Source: Vibrio sp. 99-70-13A1 | GTDB taxonomy: Bacteria; Pseudomonadota; Gammaproteobacteria; Enterobacterales; Vibrionaceae | Assembly (NCBI RefSeq): GCF_013114625.1 | Contig: NZ_VTXD01000025.1 | Location: forward strand, 1-64,000 | DNA length: 64,000 nucleotides | Direction of reading: 5' to 3' | Shown here: positions 54,800-64,000 of the stretch, one piece after another | How positions within the stretch are numbered: the first letter of the stretch is position 1 | Layout of the letters: the number at the start of each line of letters is the position of its first letter | Made by a program: the position numbers and the translations under genes | The notes under the pieces: generated by a model | The model's database searches: none | What the model was told of the DNA's origin: nothing | The model's input: only the letters and a program-made list of their open reading frames with translations

Positions 54800-55442
54800 C
54801 AACATCCACTTACACCGTCATCTGGATACCTTGTGGGATTTCATGAGAATGAATCATGAATTAGCTAAGGCAGATTGCATATTTGTATTATGCAGTAATG
54901 ATTTACGAGTCGCAGAGTACGCCGCCGAGCTATACCACCAAGGCTTTGCTCCCTATATCGTATTTTCAGGTGGTAAAGGTCGGTTTACTGACGGACTTTT
55001 CGATAAATCAGAAGCCGAAACCTTTGCAGATACAGCCAGAGACAATGGCGTGCCTAAGACTGCAATCATCACCGAAACAAATGCGACGAATACTGGTGAA
55101 AATGTTCGATTCACCCACAAAATTCTATCCGACAAACTTCTGTTTCCAACTTCCTTTATATTGGTACAAAAGCCATTTATGGAAAAGCGAACTTTCGCTA
55201 CCTTTCAAAAACAGTGGCCACTAGAAGCTGAGCAAGTGATGGTTACTTCTCCTTGGCAAAGCTGGGTCGATTACTTTAATGAATCGCTTCCGCTACCTAT
55301 GGTCATTGAGGCATTACTTGCTGACTTTGAGCGAATTAGAGATTACCCCAAGAAAGGTTTTCAAATAGAAATGCCGATCCAACATGAAGTCGAAATTGCT
55401 TATCAAGCGATCTGCCAAACATTAAAGCCTCTTACTGTGTAA
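54792..55442 (+). CDS. YdcF-like DUF218 family protein
   Basis: A 216-residue cytoplasmic protein. The DUF218 core is visible: CIFVLCSNDLRVAEYAAELY, then IVFSGGKGR, and the invariant NATNTGENVRFT. E. coli YdcF binds S-adenosylmethionine; catalytic activity is not known. ATG 54792 lies inside the stop of the preceding gene (ATGAATAA), a translational-coupling arrangement. A bidirectional terminator follows. Confidence 0.87.
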   Translation: MNNNIHLHRHLDTLWDFMRMNHELAKADCIFVLCSNDLRVAEYAAELYHQGFAPYIVFSGGKGRFTDGLFDKSEAETFADTARDNGVPKTAIITETNATNTGENVRFTHKILSDKLLFPTSFILVQKPFMEKRTFATFQKQWPLEAEQVMVTSPWQSWVDYFNESLPLPMVIEALLADFERIRDYPKKGFQIEMPIQHEVEIAYQAICQTLKPLTV

Positions 55443-55446
55443 AGCA

Positions 55447-55480
55447 TAAAAATGGCGACCAATTATGGTCGCCATTTACT
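55447..55480. terminator. Bidirectional terminator between the DUF218 gene and tdk
   Basis: AAATGGCGACC and GGTCGCCATTT form an 11-bp stem with a 6-base loop, between convergent genes. Confidence 0.88.
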
Positions 55481-55516
55481 GTTTGATTTATCGCCCGTGA
55501 TTCTGGGGCTAAATGA

Positions 55517-56095
55517 TTATTTACCTAGAGCATCTTTATAATGAAAACGGCAAACAGATACATATTTATCATTACCGCCAATAGCGACTTGATCACCTTC
55601 AGCGATAGCAACACCATGCTCGTCGGTGCGAATCACCATGTTAGCTTTACGACCACAATGGCAAATTGTTTTTAACTCAACTAACTTGTCTGCCCAAGAC
55701 AATAAGTACTTACTGCCTTCAAATAGCTCACCTAGAAAGTCCGTTCTTAAACCATAGCAAAGTACCGGAATATGAAGTTTATCGACAACTTCAGTAAGTT
55801 GATAAACTTGTTCTTTTGATAGGAACTGACACTCATCAATCAACACACAGTGACGTTTCTCTTTCTCGTTCAATTCTTTTATGGCTTCAAAAAGGTCACT
55901 ATCACTTCTAAATAATTGCGCTTCCGATTGTAAACCAATTCGTGAACTCACTTTTCCGATACCATAACGGTCATCAAGTGCTGCGGTAAAAATGACAGGA
56001 GTCATACCGCGTTCTTCATAGTTAAAAGAGGATTGAAGAAGTGTTGTAGATTTACCCGCATTCATTGCAGAGTAATAAAAATACATCTGAGCCAC
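55517..56095 (-). CDS. tdk: Thymidine kinase (class II)
   Basis: A 192-residue nucleoside salvage enzyme phosphorylating thymidine. The P-loop is [13 protein letters not shown], the DEAQ-type motif is VLIDECQFL, and zinc-binding cysteines lie in CHCG and near the C-terminus. Length matches E. coli Tdk (205) with a shorter tail. The start is GTG in the usual position ([12 protein letters not shown]), preceded by GGGAATATC. Confidence 0.96.
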   Translation of the reverse strand: MAQMYFYYSAMNAGKSTTLLQSSFNYEERGMTPVIFTAALDDRYGIGKVSSRIGLQSEAQLFRSDSDLFEAIKELNEKEKRHCVLIDECQFLSKEQVYQLTEVVDKLHIPVLCYGLRTDFLGELFEGSKYLLSWADKLVELKTICHCGRKANMVIRTDEHGVAIAEGDQVAIGGNDKYVSVCRFHYKDALGK

Positions 56096-56157
56096 AGAGA
56101 TATTCCCATTTATTTTTGATTGTAGAAACCTATTTCAGGAAGAAATAGACACAAGAA

Positions 56158-56182
56158 AAAAGGGCTGAAAATCAGCCCTTTT
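56158..56182 (-). terminator. Intrinsic terminator of cysS
   Basis: AAAAGGGCTGA and TCAGCCCTTTT form an 11-bp stem with a 3-base loop; the minus strand continues into TTCTTG after a T run. Confidence 0.9.
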
Positions 56183-56187
56183 ATAAA

Positions 56188-57573
56188 TTACTTACGACGC
56201 CAAGTTGTCCCTTCAGGGCCATCCTCTAGCACAATGCCTAACTCGTTAAGCTTATCTCTTGCTAGATCGGCGTTCGCCCAATCTTTTGAAGCGCGAGAAT
56301 CATTACGGAGTTTAATCAGAGCCTCAATTTCAGCAACTTCATCATCATTACCTACTACACCACCTTTCAAAAAGGTTTCCGGATCTTGATGAAGAATACC
56401 AAGAATATCTGCTAGCTCTCTAAGCAATACACCTAAACTACTCGCCTTTTCAAGGTTTTCACCTTTAAGACGGTTTACTTCACGTGCCATTTCAAAGAGT
56501 ACTGAATATGCTTCAGGTGTATTGAAATCATCGTTCATCGCCGTTGAGAAACGAGTTACGTATTCTTCTCCACCAGCAGGGCTAGCACTTAAATTCAAGC
56601 CACGCAGTGAAGTATATAGACGTTCTAAAGAAGCACGAGCTTGGTTTAGGTTATCTTCGCTGTAGTTAAGTTGGCTACGGTAATGCCCTGACATTAGGAA
56701 ATAACGAACTGTTTCGGCATCGTAGTGCCCTAGCACATCACGAATGGTAAAGAAGTTGCCTAAAGATTTAGACATTTTCTCTTTATCTACCATCACCATG
56801 CCGCTATGCATCCAAGTGTTTACATAGTCAGTACCGTGCGCACAGCAAGATTGTGCAATTTCATTTTCGTGGTGAGGGAACTGAAGGTCAGAGCCACCAC
56901 CATGAATGTCAAAGTGATCACCCAAGATAGAAGAGTTCATTGCTGAACATTCAATGTGCCAGCCTGGGCGACCTGCGCCCCAAGGTGATTCCCAAGTAGG
57001 CTCACCTGGTTTAGACATTTTCCAAAGTACGAAGTCAAGCGGGCTGCGTTTTGCCGATTCAATATCAACACGAGCACCGGCTTGTAATTGATCAAGGTCT
57101 TGCTTTGAAAGCTTACCGTATTCATCGAACTTCTTAACTTCAAACATAACATCGCCATTGCTTGCTACGTAAGCAAAGCCACGTTGAATTAATGTTTCAA
57201 CCAATTCGATAATTTCTGGGATGAATTCAGTTGCACGAGGTTCAACATCAGGACGCTTCATATTCAAAGAATCGAAGTCAGCGTGCATCTCACCGATCAA
57301 ACGTTCTGTTAGAGAATCACAAGATTCACCGTTTTCATTTGCTCGCTTAATGATTTTATCGTCGATATCCGTGATATTACGAACGAAAGTTAAATCGTAA
57401 CCAAGGTAACGTAAGTAACGAGAAACAACGTCAAATGAAACAAATGTGCGCCCATGACCGATGTGACAGAGATCGTAAATGGTTACCCCACAGACATACA
57501 TGCCAACTTTGCCGGCTGTAATTGGTTTGAATTCCTCTTTCTGTCTTGTGAGCGTGTTATATATCTTCAGCAT
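56188..57573 (-). CDS. cysS: Cysteinyl-tRNA synthetase
   Basis: A 461-residue class I aminoacyl-tRNA synthetase that charges tRNA-Cys. The zinc-dependent cysteine-recognition site begins at [10 protein letters not shown], the HIGH motif is CHIGHGRTF, and the KMSKS loop is present in [12 protein letters not shown]. Other conserved blocks include GWHIECSAM and [14 protein letters not shown]. Length equals E. coli CysS (461). It is monocistronic with a terminator immediately after it; ppiB is divergent, 187 bases away. Confidence 0.98.
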   Translation of the reverse strand: MLKIYNTLTRQKEEFKPITAGKVGMYVCGVTIYDLCHIGHGRTFVSFDVVSRYLRYLGYDLTFVRNITDIDDKIIKRANENGESCDSLTERLIGEMHADFDSLNMKRPDVEPRATEFIPEIIELVETLIQRGFAYVASNGDVMFEVKKFDEYGKLSKQDLDQLQAGARVDIESAKRSPLDFVLWKMSKPGEPTWESPWGAGRPGWHIECSAMNSSILGDHFDIHGGGSDLQFPHHENEIAQSCCAHGTDYVNTWMHSGMVMVDKEKMSKSLGNFFTIRDVLGHYDAETVRYFLMSGHYRSQLNYSEDNLNQARASLERLYTSLRGLNLSASPAGGEEYVTRFSTAMNDDFNTPEAYSVLFEMAREVNRLKGENLEKASSLGVLLRELADILGILHQDPETFLKGGVVGNDDEVAEIEALIKLRNDSRASKDWANADLARDKLNELGIVLEDGPEGTTWRRK

Positions 57574-57760
57574 GATCTCTATCTATATTTATGTATAAAC
57601 CAAAATAAGTTGGCAGTATAACAACTCATGACTTATTAGGTAATACCCTTAATCGTAAATCATTCAACTCTATACACATCAATTGATTTGATGATTTGAA
57701 AGTGACTCAACTTACGCTAGAATTGCTTTTCATATTAAAAAAGACAGTAAGGTAACAATC

Positions 57761-58255
57761 ATGATCATCCTTCACACAAATTTTGGTGATATCAAAGTTC
57801 AACTAAACGAAGAAAAAGCACCAGAAACAAGCGCAAACTTCCTACAGTATTGCCGTGACGGTTTTTACGACAACACGCTTTTCCACCGTGTTATCGATGG
57901 TTTCATGGTTCAAGGCGGCGGCATGACTTCTGGCCTTAAAGAAAAAACGACTCGCGCAACTATTAAGAACGAAGCAAACAACGGCCTGAGCAACAAAGTT
58001 GGCACTCTAGCGATGGCTCGTACTATGGAACCGCATTCAGCTAGCTCTCAGTTCTTCATTAACGTTAACGACAACACTTTCCTAGACTTCCGTTCAGAAA
58101 GCCTAGATGGTTGGGGTTACTGTGTATTCGCTGAAGTAGTTGAAGGCATGGAAATCGTAAACAAAATCAAAAATGTAAGTACTGGTACTATGGGCATGCA
58201 CCAAGATGTACCACTTGAAGAAGTAATCATTACAGGTACAACAATCGAAGCTTAA
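57761..58255 (+). CDS. ppiB: Peptidyl-prolyl cis-trans isomerase B (cyclophilin)
   Basis: A 164-residue cytoplasmic cyclophilin that speeds proline isomerisation. Active-site blocks are [13 protein letters not shown] and SASSQFFIN. No signal peptide, so it is the PpiB type. Length is the E. coli PpiB length (164). The order cysS divergent from ppiB followed by lpxH is common in this group. It is followed by a strong terminator-like hairpin, yet lpxH is only 89 bases away. Confidence 0.96.
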   Translation: MIILHTNFGDIKVQLNEEKAPETSANFLQYCRDGFYDNTLFHRVIDGFMVQGGGMTSGLKEKTTRATIKNEANNGLSNKVGTLAMARTMEPHSASSQFFINVNDNTFLDFRSESLDGWGYCVFAEVVEGMEIVNKIKNVSTGTMGMHQDVPLEEVIITGTTIEA

Positions 58256-58296
58256 TTCGGCTGTATAACTGATACTATTGATTAAATATCAAGATA

Positions 58297-58323
58297 TGGG
58301 GGGCAACTTGCTCCCCTTTTTTT
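58297..58323 (+). terminator. Terminator between ppiB and lpxH
   Basis: GGGGGGCAA and TTGCTCCCC form a stem with one mismatch, followed by seven T. It ends about 20 bases before lpxH. Confidence 0.8.
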
Positions 58324-58344
58324 AGACCTAAAAATAGACTACCC

Positions 58345-59091
58345 ATGAAGACTTACTTTATATCAGATCTCCATTTAACCCCTTCAAGACAAGACATTAC
58401 GGACTGCTTTCTTAACTTCATGGAGAAAGAAGCCAGTCATGCCGATGCTTTATATGTATTAGGGGATCTTTTTGAATTCTGGATTGGTGATGATGATAAC
58501 TCTGAATTTGCCAATACGATTAGACAAGCGTTCATTAAGCTCACAGATTCTGGTGTACCTTGCTATTTTACTCAGGGTAACCGTGACTTTTTAGTTGGTA
58601 AACGATTTGCAAAACAAACAGGTGTGACACTCCTTGATGAAGTGGCTGTCATCGATATTTACGGGCAATCTGTCGTAGTACTGCATGGTGATACCTTATG
58701 TACTGATGATATAAAGTATCTAGCTTTTCGAGAAAAAGTACACCAGCCTTGGTTGCAGTGGGTCTTTAATTGTATTCCGTTCTTTATTAAGAAAAAGATA
58801 GTTTCAAAAGTCCAATCAGATATTAAAGACGACAAACAAACCAAATCTTTAGACATCATGGATGTCACTCAAACAGAAGTTGAGAATGTCATCTCAGCTA
58901 ATAATGTTGACCTCATGATACATGGTCACACTCATAGACCAAACATCCACTTCTTCAATATGAATGAAGTAGCTAAAAAACGAATTGTACTAGGGGATTG
59001 GTATACTCAAGGCTCAGTTTTGGAATTTACCGAGCAGCGTTTTGAATTACAAAATCGAGCTTTTAGCAATGTTTTTCCTAAAGATAGCTAA
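58345..59091 (+). CDS. lpxH: UDP-2,3-diacylglucosamine diphosphatase LpxH
   Basis: A 248-residue calcineurin-like phosphoesterase that makes lipid X in lipid A synthesis at the inner membrane. Metal-binding motifs are in order: [34 protein letters not shown] and HGHTHRPN. Length fits E. coli LpxH (240). The ribosome site is weak; the ATG lies at the canonical position. Confidence 0.96.
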   Translation: MKTYFISDLHLTPSRQDITDCFLNFMEKEASHADALYVLGDLFEFWIGDDDNSEFANTIRQAFIKLTDSGVPCYFTQGNRDFLVGKRFAKQTGVTLLDEVAVIDIYGQSVVVLHGDTLCTDDIKYLAFREKVHQPWLQWVFNCIPFFIKKKIVSKVQSDIKDDKQTKSLDIMDVTQTEVENVISANNVDLMIHGHTHRPNIHFFNMNEVAKKRIVLGDWYTQGSVLEFTEQRFELQNRAFSNVFPKDS

Positions 59092-59201
59092 TCTTTAAAC
59101 AGGTTTACTAACCTTGCTCTTAATTTCTCATATTCTGGATAGTATTTTTCTTCAAATTAGCTATTATCAATCCACAGTAATTAAACCGAACACAATACAA
59201 G

Positions 59202-60413
59202 TTGAAATTTTCATACGTAGCTCGTCAGCCAATATTAGACATCGACAAAAAAACCATCGGTTACGAACTATTATTTAGGGATGGTCCTAAAAATACGTTC
59301 CCTGAAGTGGAGCCTGAACTCGCCACAAGTCGCCTGCTGTCTGATCATTTCTTATCTACGCACTACAATACGCTAGGTGACAAACTAGGGTTTGTTAATT
59401 TTCCATATGCTAGCCTTATCAACTTAGTTCCAACTCTTTTTCCCAAAGACAGCTTAGTCGTTGAAGTACTGGAAGATTGCCAACCGACAGATGAATTACT
59501 TCATGCTATCGAAAAACTATTTCAAGCTGGTTACACCATAGCGCTGGATGACTTCATTCCAAGTAAAGCCTGGAAAAGATTTTTGCCATATATTTCGATC
59601 ATTAAATTCGATATACGCTTAGTGCCAATCGCAAAAGCTTCAATGTTCATGTCCAGCTTGAAAGGCACTAAAATTGAATTCTTAGCTGAAAAAGTTGAAA
59701 CTTACGAAGAGTACCAGCAAGCCAAAGATGCTGGGTTTCATTACTTTCAAGGATACTTTTTTAGTAAACCTGAAATGATTCAAACCAGGGCTCTTAACCC
59801 TGCCTTTCTTACCACTATCCAACTGTGTAAAGAGATCGCGCAAGAGCCTATTGATTTTAAAGAAGTAGAACGCCTAATCACATTAGATGTGACCTTATCT
59901 TATAAGCTTCTTACATACGTTAACTCTGCTGGCGGTTCATCTACGCAGATACGCTCTTTTCATCAAGCCCTAGTCTATTTAGGTGAGCAAAAATTACGTA
60001 AGTTCGTTTCTCTCGTTGCGGTAGCATCAGCAAAAGAAGACAAGCCTGACTCTTTATATGGTTTAGCCATACTTCGAGCGAGACAATGCGAGCTGATCAT
60101 TGAACAATTGAATGTTAAGGAAGAACCTGGTCAGGCTTTCCTGACTGGCATGTTCTCTTTATTGGACTCTCTACTTGATCAACCTCTAGAACAAGTTCTG
60201 AATTCAGTGCCTATTGATGAAGAAATAAAAAGAGCGTTAATCGATAAAAAAGGCGTGCTTGGTGCTGTACTAGCGATGGTAGTTGCTTATGAACAAGCTC
60301 GTTGGGATGACGCCACAAAAATTCGCAATCGACTTAAATTGAATGAAGAACAACTTGGTAAAACTTATGACCAAGCAACCATTTGGGCCCAAGAGTTGCT
60401 TGCCCAGCCTTAA
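59202..60413 (+). CDS. EAL-HDOD signalling protein (YuxH/CdgJ-type)
   Basis: A 403-residue protein with an N-terminal EAL-type domain and a C-terminal HDOD domain (about 205-400). The EAL triplet reads ELL in GYELLFRDG. Other c-di-GMP phosphodiesterase residues are present: Asn in FVNFPYAS, Glu in VVEVLED, the DD pair in ALDDFIPS (the usual following Gly is Ile), Lys in IKFDIR, and Glu in AEKVET. It may still bind or degrade c-di-GMP, or may have become a regulator. The start is TTG without a good ribosome site, but it places MKFSYVARQPILD where such proteins begin. ychJ follows. Confidence 0.9.
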   Translation: MKFSYVARQPILDIDKKTIGYELLFRDGPKNTFPEVEPELATSRLLSDHFLSTHYNTLGDKLGFVNFPYASLINLVPTLFPKDSLVVEVLEDCQPTDELLHAIEKLFQAGYTIALDDFIPSKAWKRFLPYISIIKFDIRLVPIAKASMFMSSLKGTKIEFLAEKVETYEEYQQAKDAGFHYFQGYFFSKPEMIQTRALNPAFLTTIQLCKEIAQEPIDFKEVERLITLDVTLSYKLLTYVNSAGGSSTQIRSFHQALVYLGEQKLRKFVSLVAVASAKEDKPDSLYGLAILRARQCELIIEQLNVKEEPGQAFLTGMFSLLDSLLDQPLEQVLNSVPIDEEIKRALIDKKGVLGAVLAMVVAYEQARWDDATKIRNRLKLNEEQLGKTYDQATIWAQELLAQP

Positions 60414-60444
60414 ACTCTTTTGAACTGCTATTCACGAATAAATC

Positions 60445-60466
60445 AATGGTCTCAAAAGAGACCATT
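60445..60466 (+). repeat. Hairpin directly before the ychJ start
   Basis: AATGGTCTC and GAGACCATT form a perfect 9-bp stem with a 4-base loop that ends about 2 bases before the ychJ ribosome site (AGGA). No T tract follows. It could terminate or regulate transcripts entering ychJ. Confidence 0.55.
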
Positions 60467-60479
60467 TAGGATACCCTTA

Positions 60480-60995
60480 ATGTCTTTATGCCCCTGTTGT
60501 AGCAATCTAGCTTACCAACAATGCTGCGAACCAGCCCATATCAACCATTCAAACGCAGTCACGCCAGAACAACTTATGCGATCACGTTACTCTGCACATG
60601 TGCTTGGTTTAGTTGATTACGTAATCACTACCTACCACCCTAACTGCAATGCAGAAGCGCAAAGAGAAGGGATTGCAGAATCAATCAATAGTGACTGGGC
60701 TGGACTTGAAGTAATTGTTACTGCTGAAGGTTCTCATGAAAACGAAGGCTTTGTTGAATTTAAAGCTTACTTCAATGACGGTGCTGAACAATTTTGCATG
60801 CAAGAGCGCTCACGTTTTGTTCGTGACAATGGTCTTTGGTATTACATTGATGGCACCTTTCCTGATCAAGAAAGTGATCATGAAGAACCAGAAATTGATC
60901 CACGGCTAAATCAAACCGTTGAAAGCTTCAAGATTGGTCGTAACGACCCTTGTATTTGTGGAAGTGGTAAGAAATATAAAAAGTGTTGCGGCTAA
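60480..60995 (+). CDS. ychJ: YchJ-like SEC-C metal-binding protein
   Basis: A 171-residue protein of the UPF0225 (YchJ) family. N-terminal SEC-C motif [14 protein letters not shown], a central YchJ domain of an NTF2-like fold, and a second SEC-C motif [16 protein letters not shown] at the C-terminus. Both motifs are zinc-binding. Function is not established; SEC-C occurs in SecA and metal- or RNA-linked proteins. ATG 60480 (MSLCPCC) follows AGGA; the longer frame from TTG 60420 crosses a hairpin and is unlikely. Confidence 0.92.
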   Translation: MSLCPCCSNLAYQQCCEPAHINHSNAVTPEQLMRSRYSAHVLGLVDYVITTYHPNCNAEAQREGIAESINSDWAGLEVIVTAEGSHENEGFVEFKAYFNDGAEQFCMQERSRFVRDNGLWYYIDGTFPDQESDHEEPEIDPRLNQTVESFKIGRNDPCICGSGKKYKKCCG

Positions 60996-61055
60996 ATAAG
61001 TTCAATCAGATTCACTAAGTTTATCATCACTGAATTTCTACACTCAGAACACAAT

Positions 61056-61081
61056 AAAAAGGCTTCCATTTGGAAGCCTTT
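61056..61081. terminator. Bidirectional terminator, ychJ and histidine operon
   Basis: AAAGGCTTCC and GGAAGCCTTT form a 10-bp stem with a 4-base loop and A/T tracts on both sides, between convergent ychJ and hisI. Confidence 0.9.
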
Positions 61082-61113
61082 ATCATTTTAGGGTTTTGTT
61101 TAAGAGTACCGAA

Positions 61114-61760
61114 TTACTTGTGGCGCTCTTTAAGCTTGTTTATCACATCATCCATAGACAAGCCTTGATCTTGCAGCAATACCATAAGGTGGTAAATCAA
61201 ATCTGCAGATTCACAAACTAGTTCCGCCTTATCGCCCGACGTCGCCGCAAGCGCGACTTCAACGCCTTCTTCACCCACTTTTTGCGAAATACGCTTGGTG
61301 CCACGGGCATATAGACTGGCAGTATAAGAAGATTCAGGGTCGGCGTCCTTGCGGGCAGCCAGTAACTGCTCAAGTTGATGAAGCCAAACCATTTGTGTTT
61401 CTTCTTGCTTATCACCATCCCAGCATGTTGTCGTTCCTGTATGGCAAGTGGGTCCAATCGGGTTGACCTTAACGAGTAGCGTATCGTTGTCACAATCTAG
61501 AGAAATGTTGGCTAACTGAAGAACATTACCCGACGTTTCACCTTTAGTCCATAAACGCTCTTTAGTTCGAGAGAAGAACGTCACTTGACCTGTCTCACCT
61601 GTTTTTTCAAGTGCTGCTGGGTTCATGTACCCCATCATCAATACTTGGCTAGATTGATAATCTTGAACAATAGCCGGTACTAAGCCGCCGACTTTTTCCC
61701 AATCAATACGCCCTGATAATGCGCCTACTTCTGTTTTTGATAAGCTTACGGGTTCAAAAC

Positions 61761-61764
<4 letters not shown>
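61114..61764 (-). CDS. hisI: Bifunctional phosphoribosyl-AMP cyclohydrolase/phosphoribosyl-ATP pyrophosphatase
   Basis: A 216-residue fused enzyme for steps 2 and 3 of histidine synthesis. The N-terminal cyclohydrolase domain (to about 120) has WTKGETSGN and the zinc/metal ligands in CHTGTTTCW. The C-terminal pyrophosphatase domain has [11 protein letters not shown] and [13 protein letters not shown]. The fusion is usual in enterics and Vibrio. Last gene of the operon. Its ATG overlaps the hisF stop by 4 bases. Confidence 0.97.
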
Positions 61765-63253
<1,489 letters not shown>

Positions 63254-63296
63254 TTACATTCCTTATATGGCAACGTTAGCCGATGCCTAATCCTTA

Positions 63297-63911
63297 TTAC
63301 AATTCCAAGAAGTTCTGAATCAGCTTCGAGCCAGCTTTTGACGAACGCTCTGGGTGGAACTGAACACCATAATAGTTGCCACTTTGCACAGCTGCTGTGA
63401 ACGGGTTGCCGTAATCACATTGTGCGATTGTGTAGTCACCCACTGGCATTGCGAAGCTGTGTACAAAGTAGAAGTACTCGCCTTCTTCAATGTCTTTGAA
63501 TAAAGGATGATTAGGTGTCGCGGTGACAGTGTTCCACCCCATATGTGGCAACGGTAAATCGCCCGTTTCAAGTAAACGAACTTCACCGTCACACAAGCCT
63601 AAACATTCAACTAACGCGTCAGCCTTTTGACCTTTCTCTTGAGACAGCTTACCTAGCAACTGCATACCTAAACAAATACCAAGTAGAGGCTTCTCTACTT
63701 GCTTAACAAGAGAAACAAGGTCACGCTCTTGCAAGTTTTTCATTGCCTCACTTGCTGTGCCTACGCCGGGTAGGAATAGCTTGTCTGCAGCAAGGACGAC
63801 TTCTGGTTCTTTTGAAATCTCAACTTCGTAGCCCAAACGCTCAATGGCAAATTTCACCGATGAGACGTTGGCACAACCAGTATCAATAATGACGACTTTT
63901 TGTTCTTTCAT
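63297..63911 (-). CDS. hisH: Imidazole glycerol phosphate synthase glutaminase subunit HisH
   Basis: A 204-residue class I glutamine amidotransferase supplying ammonia to HisF. The catalytic Cys is in GICLGMQLL, and the His/Glu pair in VQFHPERSS. The ATG at 63911 has AAGGA upstream and starts just after hisB; a longer frame would run through the end of hisB and is unlikely. Confidence 0.96.
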   Translation of the reverse strand: MKEQKVVIIDTGCANVSSVKFAIERLGYEVEISKEPEVVLAADKLFLPGVGTASEAMKNLQERDLVSLVKQVEKPLLGICLGMQLLGKLSQEKGQKADALVECLGLCDGEVRLLETGDLPLPHMGWNTVTATPNHPLFKDIEEGEYFYFVHSFAMPVGDYTIAQCDYGNPFTAAVQSGNYYGVQFHPERSSKAGSKLIQNFLEL

Positions 63912-63936
63912 TGTTTTTTCCTTGCTAACGTTAGCC

Positions 63937-64000
63937 TTACAGGACGCCTTTGCTGCTTGGTAACTCGTTACCTTCAACTTTGATTGCTTGGCGAAGAGTA
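63937..64000 (-). CDS. hisB: HisB, 3' end only (truncated by the window edge)
   Basis: The last 20 codons of the bifunctional imidazoleglycerol-phosphate dehydratase/histidinol-phosphatase are visible, reading [19 protein letters not shown] before TAA. This matches the end of E. coli HisB (PSSKGVL). The rest lies beyond the window. It is separated from hisH by 25 bases. Confidence 0.9.
   Translation of the reverse strand, partial: TLRQAIKVEGNELPSSKGVL

Overview
The window looks like a chromosomal segment of a marine member of the Vibrionaceae (Vibrio or Aliivibrio type). The evidence is an AT-rich composition (about 40% GC by eye), two methyl-accepting chemotaxis proteins, an anaerobic TMAO respiration operon (torECA), a sodium-coupled NSS transporter, an E. 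coli-like ProVWX betaine transporter, a Gram-negative porin, and the gene order two-adaptor RND pump - pspCBA - pspF - sapABCDF, which I recall from Vibrio genomes. No transposase, integrase, CRISPR array, rRNA or tRNA gene was found. The window reads as core chromosome with a few less conserved patches.

Layout. 1-6 kb: chemotaxis receptor, lipocalin, then the osmoprotectant transporter proVWX on the minus strand. 6.4-12.5 kb: mostly single genes (BLUF photoreceptor, M14 carboxypeptidase, PilZ protein, DEAD-box helicase, DUF1289 protein, META-domain lipoprotein) and two or three small unknown genes, one of them a 57-residue protein. 12.9-17 kb: tightly overlapping ynjB-ynjC-ynjD-ynjF operon, an uncharacterised ABC importer coupled to a CDP-alcohol phosphatidyltransferase. 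17-26 kb: RNA modification pair, second chemoreceptor, NSS transporter, cardiolipin synthase, metC, tag. 26-39.5 kb: envelope-stress and drug-resistance block with an RND efflux pump carrying two adaptor lipoproteins, the phage-shock operon pspABC with its divergent activator pspF and a visible sigma-54 promoter, and the sapABCDF peptide ABC system. 39.6-43.3 kb: DUF2927 and DUF2750 proteins, then a manganese-dependent pyrophosphatase divergent from a putative 10-TM heavy-metal exporter with Fur-like sites between them. 43.4-49.2 kb: porin, a roughly 800-bp region with a 9-bp tandem repeat, and torECA. 49.6-53.4 kb: FetB-like permease, FocA, and a coiled-coil lipoprotein of unknown function. 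53.6-61 kb: housekeeping genes (tdk, cysS, ppiB, lpxH), an EAL-HDOD protein and ychJ. 61.1-64 kb: distal end of the histidine operon, hisB(3' end)-hisH-hisA-hisF-hisIE, noticeably richer in GC than its surroundings.

How the genes work together. The central block is about the cell envelope: PspF and sigma-54 switch on PspABC when the inner membrane is damaged, while the neighbouring RND pump and Sap system remove or import membrane-active compounds. The torECA operon and focA are an anaerobic respiration and fermentation theme. The ppaC/transporter pair suggests a manganese-iron module. Many transcription units end in clear intrinsic terminators, several of which are shared between convergent genes.

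Limits. No similarity search was possible. Names rest on motifs, length, gene order and recalled family sequences. I did not find a clearly new defence or mobile system. The best candidates for undescribed biology are the ynjBCDF operon, the stand-alone BLUF gene, the DUF2927 protein beside sap, the Fur/manganese pair, the coiled-coil lipoprotein and the tandem-repeat region near 44.9 kb.
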